Below are positions 21,545-24,844 of a stretch of 24,844 bases of DNA, piece after piece. The translations under genes were made by a program, and so were the position numbers. This DNA is from Candidatus Sulfopaludibacter sp. SbA3 (GTDB lineage: Bacteria > Acidobacteriota > Terriglobia > Bryobacterales > Bryobacteraceae). The stretch covers positions 1 through 24,844 of the forward strand of contig CAMAUG010000013.1 in the NCBI GenBank assembly GCA_945861255.1. The letters run 5' to 3'. The notes beneath the pieces were generated by a model that saw only the letters and a list, made by a program, of their open reading frames with translations, ran no database searches and was not told the DNA's origin. Position 1 is the first letter of the stretch. Every line of letters starts with the position of its first letter.

Positions 21545-22287
21545 AGCGGCGTGGTCGCAGCGCCGCCGGGTGGGCCGCCGCGTTCGCGTTCGCCTTCGCC
21601 GCTTCCGCGGGCGCGCAGGAATTCAAACCGCCGGCCGGCCCCGCGCCGCGCCTGCCCAGCGGCAAACCCGATCTGGGCGGCGTTTGGCAGAAAGCCTACG
21701 TGCCGGACATGACCAAGGACACGCCCAACCAAAAAGGCATGGCGGACTTACCCTTCACCGATTGGGGGTTGACCGAGTGGAAGAAATACCACGCCGAAGA
21801 GGGCGACTACACCGGTGCATGTCTGCCGTTTGGGATGACGCGCTCCATCAATTCCCCGGAGCCAATGCAGATCATGCAGAACTCCACCTACCTGTCGATC
21901 CTGTTCGAACAGAACAGTTGGTACGTGGTATTCCCCATCGATGGCCGTGCGCACCGCACGCAGATTCCCACGTGGTTTGGCGACTCCGTGGGCCGCTGGG
22001 ACGGCGACACGCTGGTGGTGGACACGGTCAACTTCAACGGTAAGACGCGGCTGGACACCATCGGCCACCCGCACAGCGATCAGCTTCATCTCACCCAACG
22101 GTTCACACGCACCGATATGGGCCACTTGGCGTATGAAATCACCGTGGAAGACCCCAAGACGTTCACCAAACCTTGGAAGAACACGCGCACCTTCACGTTG
22201 CGCCCGGACTGGGAAATGATGGAGTACTCTTGCGAAGAGAACAACAAGAGCCTGTGGGAAGGGCGCATTAAAGCGCCCAAGTACTGA
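21541..22287 (+). CDS. Exported protein of unknown function, paired with DUF6152
   Basis: A 248-residue protein. The frame opens at 21463, but GTG 21541 overlaps the preceding stop (GTGA), is preceded by AGGAG (about 21529), and is followed by a signal peptide (VKRRGRSAAGWAAAFAFAFAASAGA). The mature part starts LPSGKPDLGGVWQKAYVPDM, a motif common in acidobacterial exported proteins, and goes on with CLPFGMTRSINSPEPMQIM, then WYVVFPIDGRAHRTQIPTWF, SVGRWDGDTLVVDTVNFNGK and HLTQRFTRTD, which suggest a beta-propeller- or barrel-like fold. I do not know any enzyme activity. Pairing with DUF6152 proteins appears to be a recurring arrangement, and a joint periplasmic role is likely. Confidence 0.8.
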   Translation: MKRRGRSAAGWAAAFAFAFAASAGAQEFKPPAGPAPRLPSGKPDLGGVWQKAYVPDMTKDTPNQKGMADLPFTDWGLTEWKKYHAEEGDYTGACLPFGMTRSINSPEPMQIMQNSTYLSILFEQNSWYVVFPIDGRAHRTQIPTWFGDSVGRWDGDTLVVDTVNFNGKTRLDTIGHPHSDQLHLTQRFTRTDMGHLAYEITVEDPKTFTKPWKNTRTFTLRPDWEMMEYSCEENNKSLWEGRIKAPKY

Positions 22288-22352
22288 TGCGCCGCAATCG
22301 AGTGCGCGCGTCCGGGCTCTTCCAGACGCGCTTCACCCGCGGGAACGGTTAG

Positions 22353-22898
22353 TTAGTTGCCTTTCGGCCTTCCTCGATTATCGCCATCCCGGCCTTCATC
22401 GTTGATCTGGCCGCGAATTTCGCCTGCCGCTAACAGTGTGGAGTGCAGGTTCACATATGCCGCGTCCGATCGCATCGCATGTATGGCCTCCGTGAACTCG
22501 GTGGCCGAAATACCCTGGCCCGTCGGTCCGATGATGTCGGACGGCGTGACCGTTCCGGTTACCGTGCCTCCGCGCGCAGGGCATGCGGGCTTGCTGCCGC
22601 CTCCGCAGAGAAAGAACATGATCCCCCCCGCTTGGTGAATGGGGCCGAGATGCACGTGCGAGAACAGCGCGTCCGCCTGAAGGTCCTGATACACAAGTTC
22701 GTAGTCCAGGGAACCCCCATCTTGGCTGAGCCGTGCCCGGAACTGTCCGGTAGCCGCCGTCGAAATCGCGTTCGGCGCCTCCTGAAACCCGCTCAACCTC
22801 GCTCGAAACGTCTTTCGTTCATCATCGGCATTGCCGGGGACCGTGTACAACGTCATCCCCAGTGCCGCTCCCGCAAGAAACACAAATGGTTTTTTCAT
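22353..22898 (-). CDS. Exported CHRD-domain protein
   Basis: A 181-residue protein with a signal peptide (MKKPFVFLAGAALGMTLYTVPGNA) and one CHRD domain: FRARLSGFQEAPNAISTAATG (about 31-51), YELVYQDLQADALFSHVHLG, then GGIMFFLCGGG and AAYVNLHSTLLAAGEIRGQI near the end. This beta domain, first described in chordin, occurs alone in many bacterial exported proteins of unknown function; the SHVHLG and NLHS histidines could bind metal. The C-terminal tail is charged (DEGRDGDNRGRPKGN). A promoter with 17-bp spacing lies just upstream; the ribosome site is weak (GGGGG at distance). No T-run terminator was seen after it. Confidence 0.88.
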   Translation of the reverse strand: MKKPFVFLAGAALGMTLYTVPGNADDERKTFRARLSGFQEAPNAISTAATGQFRARLSQDGGSLDYELVYQDLQADALFSHVHLGPIHQAGGIMFFLCGGGSKPACPARGGTVTGTVTPSDIIGPTGQGISATEFTEAIHAMRSDAAYVNLHSTLLAAGEIRGQINDEGRDGDNRGRPKGN

Positions 22899-22921
22899 AA
22901 CTGAAGCAATACCCCCAGGCT

Positions 22922-22950
22922 ATACTACGCGGAATTCAGGTTTTCCACAA
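22922..22950 (-). promoter_or_regulatory. Promoter of the CHRD gene
   Basis: On the minus strand TTGTGG (22950-22945) and TAGTAT (22927-22922) are 17 bp apart, 23 bp before the ATG. Just upstream lies a perfect hairpin, GCCGAA (22951-22956) with TTCGGC (22959-22964). Confidence 0.4.
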
Positions 22951-23097
22951 GCCGAAGATTCGGCGAAACGTCACCGGCTTTTAGTACCGGAAGTTACAGT
23001 ACTAACCAGCCATGAAGGAACCGGCGGCGGCCTCGAGGGCCCGTTGCCACGCAACGTGTTGTGCCTCGGCCAACAGAGGCGAAACCTGTCCGACTGC

Positions 23098-23114
23098 CGC
23101 CGGCCAAACCGGCG
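23098..23114. terminator. Hairpin downstream of the DegT-type aminotransferase
   Basis: CGCCGG (23098-23103) and CCGGCG (23109-23114) form a six-pair stem with a five-base loop, 10 bp after the aminotransferase stop on the minus strand. A T-run follows on the plus strand only (23121-23125), where no upstream gene exists, so a terminator role for the minus-strand gene is uncertain. The rest of 22965-23097 holds nothing recognisable. Confidence 0.3.
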
Positions 23115-23124
23115 TTCGGGTTTT

Positions 23125-24225
23125 TCAGGCCACCGTCACGGCGCGCAGCGCCGCCGCAACCTCCCGCACGGAGGCGTCGCTCAACTCCGGATATATGGGC
23201 AGGCACAGCACTTGCCGCGCCGCAGCCTCCGCATTGGGCAGCGACCCGGCGGGAAACGCCGGATCTCGATAAACGTCGTGCAAGTGTACCGGCAGGGGAT
23301 AATGCACGGCCGTCTGGATACCTTGGTTTGCCAGGGATTGCCGCAATTCCTCGCGGTGCGGGTTGGTGATCGTGAACACGTGATAGACGTGGCGCGCGTA
23401 GTGCATTTCCTTGGGTGTCTGGAAATCCGCGCCGGCCAGTTCCTTCCGGTACAGCGCCGCGCGACTTCGGCGCGCTTCCGTCCAGGCGTCCAGATGGCGA
23501 AGCTTCACGCGCAAAATCGCGCCTTGCATGCCTTCCAGCCGGTAGTTGTATCCGCGGTCTACATACAGATAACGATCCTTCTGCCCCCAGTTGCGTAAGC
23601 TGCGTACCTTGGCGGCCAGATCGTCGCGCTGGGTCACCACGCAGCCGCCCTCGCCTGCCGCGCCAAGGTTCTTTGCTGGGTAGAAGCTGAAGCAGCCGAT
23701 ATCGCCGAGCGCGCCCACGCGGCGGCCCTTGTATTCGGCGCCGTGGGCCTGACAGGCGTCTTCAATCACCACCAGGTTGCGGCGGCGCGCGATTTCGAGG
23801 ATCGGATCCATATCGGCGGCCTGGCCGTACAGATGAACCGGAAGAATCGCCTTGGTGCGCGGCGTGATGGCGCGCTCGATAAGCGCGGGGTCCATGTTGA
23901 ACGTGACCGGGTCGATGTCAACGTACACCGCGCGCGCACCTGTATATAGAATGGCCGCGACGGAAGCGACGAACGTGAACGGAACGGTGATGACTTCGTC
24001 GCCAGGGCCGATTCCGGCCGCCAGCAGCGCCAGGTGCAGAGCGCTGGTTCCGGAATTCACACCGATGGCGTGGCGTGCTTGTTGATACGCCGCGAATTCG
24101 TTCTCAAACGCTTCCACCTCCGCCCCGAGAATGAAGGCGCTGTTTTCGAAGACGCGTTCCAGGGCAGCGTGAATTTCAGGCTTCAGGGCGAGGTATTGCG
24201 CCTTCAGGTCTGCGTAGGGGATCAT
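23125..24225 (-). CDS. DegT/DnrJ/EryC1/StrS-family PLP-dependent aminotransferase
   Basis: Fold-type I aminotransferase that usually transfers an amino group to a keto-sugar nucleotide for surface glycans. Signature blocks, numbered from the longest frame (24246): NSGTSALHLALLAAGI (64-79) for PLP phosphate, PFTFVAS (89-95), VIEDACQAHGA (160-170) with D163 and Q166, and SFYPAKNLGAAGEGG (187-201), in which K192 forms the Schiff base. YNYRLEGMQGAIL is the usual active-site segment, and the C-terminal HYPLPVHLHDVYRD is conserved too. MIPYADLKAQY at 24225 matches the usual N-terminus of the family and is preferred; ATG 24246 is possible. It stands alone, with no dehydratase, epimerase or glycosyltransferase nearby, so its pathway partners must be elsewhere. 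Confidence 0.93.
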   Translation of the reverse strand: MIPYADLKAQYLALKPEIHAALERVFENSAFILGAEVEAFENEFAAYQQARHAIGVNSGTSALHLALLAAGIGPGDEVITVPFTFVASVAAILYTGARAVYVDIDPVTFNMDPALIERAITPRTKAILPVHLYGQAADMDPILEIARRRNLVVIEDACQAHGAEYKGRRVGALGDIGCFSFYPAKNLGAAGEGGCVVTQRDDLAAKVRSLRNWGQKDRYLYVDRGYNYRLEGMQGAILRVKLRHLDAWTEARRSRAALYRKELAGADFQTPKEMHYARHVYHVFTITNPHREELRQSLANQGIQTAVHYPLPVHLHDVYRDPAFPAGSLPNAEAAARQVLCLPIYPELSDASVREVAAALRAVTVA

Positions 24226-24357
24226 GCTTGCCAAAGTCTCATTCAAACATACCCCAGCATGCGGCGTGGCTGGGCGAGCCCGCCCACGCGCCTCTTCTGA
24301 AGCATGTGCGGTACCGCGGCCCTCGTGTCGCGCTTATTATATACTCACTAATACTGT

Positions 24358-24597
24358 ATGCCGGAATTGCGACTCGGTGACGAGATCGACGACTATTGCG
24401 TGAAGTGCCGCCGATTGACCAACCATGCGATCGTGTCGCTCCTGGACGGCGTGGCCGCGAAGGTCCGCTGCAAATCCTGCTACGGCGATCACGATTACCG
24501 GCGTGAGGAGATTCCGCCGTCCAAGCGCGAACTGGCCAAACGCAAGGAATTGTTCAACGCTGTACTCGCCAACATCGCGCCCCCCGAGGAAAAATAA
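24358..24597 (+). CDS. Small zinc-ribbon-like protein of unknown function
   Basis: A 79-residue protein with two CxxC pairs, CVKC (residues 14-17) and CKSC (about 38-41), a distance typical for a zinc ribbon: DYCVKCRRLTNHAIVSLL, then VAAKVRCKSCYGDHDYRREE. A helical, charged tail follows (PPSKRELAKRKELFNAVLAN). No signal peptide or membrane segment occurs. I believe similar proteins of this size occur in Acidobacteriota, without known function; a role as an RNA- or protein-binding accessory is possible. The upstream sequence is AT-rich (TTATTATATACT at 24334-24345), which could be a -10 region, placing the ATG close to the transcription start; no good Shine-Dalgarno site is visible. Confidence 0.75.
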   Translation: MPELRLGDEIDDYCVKCRRLTNHAIVSLLDGVAAKVRCKSCYGDHDYRREEIPPSKRELAKRKELFNAVLANIAPPEEK

Positions 24598-24844
24598 TCG
24601 CGCCCGAGCGATCACCACCGCTCACGTATTCCGGCGGCATCGTGGTCATCGATTCGACGAAGGCGATGGTCGCGATGCTTCCGCCAAGGCGACTTCTAGG
24701 AGTTTGTTGAAAAAGGCGATTTTGCAGTGGAATCGGTGGGCCCTAACCTAAGGTCCGCGAGATTCCAGTCGGAATTCTGGTCAATCGACTCTTCTGATGC
24801 GGCGCGAGAGCGCCACAGCAGACCTTTTTTCGACCGCTTAGGCG
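24598..24844. other. Gene-free tail, possible insertion-sequence end near 24699
   Basis: No credible reading frame is found in these 247 bases. GGCGGCATCG (24643-24652) and CGATGCTTCCGCC (about 24674-24686) can pair with a three-base bulge. From about 24699 the sequence AGGAGTTTGTTGAAAAAGG resembles the ends of some transposon families known from environmental bacteria, as I remember them; the opposite end and the transposase would lie beyond the window. Treat this as a hint only. Confidence 0.25.

Noticed and set aside
1..24844. tRNA, rRNA or CRISPR arrays
   Set aside because: No T-arm-like motif with a matching acceptor stem, no rRNA-like stretch and no regularly spaced repeats were found by reading.

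Overview
The window looks like a chromosomal segment of a GC-rich, motile, Gram-negative soil-type bacterium, most likely Acidobacteriota of the Solibacter/Bryobacter group. The Gram-negative part rests on the genes for P- and L-rings. The lineage call is inference. It rests on a methyltransferase fused to a domain resembling the Solibacter-type TIGR03437 repeat, a CHRD protein, a DUF6152-type pair of exported proteins, several very small proteins of a type I associate with this group, and a short palindromic repeat in intergenic spaces. No rRNA, tRNA or CRISPR array was seen.

Layout. (1) 2-3074: the tail of flgG followed by flgA, flgH, flgI and a single-domain flgJ. flgA/H/I/J overlap by 1-4 bases; the flgG-flgA gap holds a palindromic repeat. 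(2) 3193-7016: a divergent two-component pair, an NtrC-type sigma-54 activator (-) and a hybrid histidine kinase with PAS, kinase and three receiver domains (+). (3) 7133-11474 (-): a large winged-helix/ATPase/TPR-like regulator split by one in-frame TAG, then an Fsr-like MFS transporter 28 bp downstream. (4) 11660-13930: a 59-residue protein, a strong hairpin, an exported carboxymuconolactone-decarboxylase-like protein (-) and an exported protein of unknown function (+). (5) 16305-13933 (-): a compact five-gene run with overlaps or very short gaps: CbiX-type chelatase, ferredoxin-NADP reductase-like protein, small membrane protein, DinB-like protein, DUF6580 membrane protein. (6) 16475-18538 (+): a 50-residue protein, a SYLF-domain protein and the methyltransferase fusion. 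(7) 18673-20835 (-): an FMN-binding PPOX-type protein and a glutamine synthetase with a clear promoter and terminator. (8) 21146-22287 (+): two translationally coupled exported proteins. (9) 22353-24225 (-): a CHRD protein and a DegT-type aminotransferase. (10) 24358-24844: a small zinc-ribbon-like protein and a gene-free tail that may contain the end of an insertion sequence.

How genes work together. The flagellar genes build the distal rod and the P and L rings. The adjacent NtrC-type regulator could control sigma-54 promoters, possibly flagellar ones, but nothing in the window proves this. The five-gene minus-strand run is the most system-like unit: a tetrapyrrole metal chelatase, a flavin reductase and two membrane proteins suggest metal or tetrapyrrole handling. 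The split regulator and its hairpin- and repeat-rich upstream region, and the dispersed palindromic element, are the best candidates for undescribed biology. No complete, clearly novel defence or mobile system was found.
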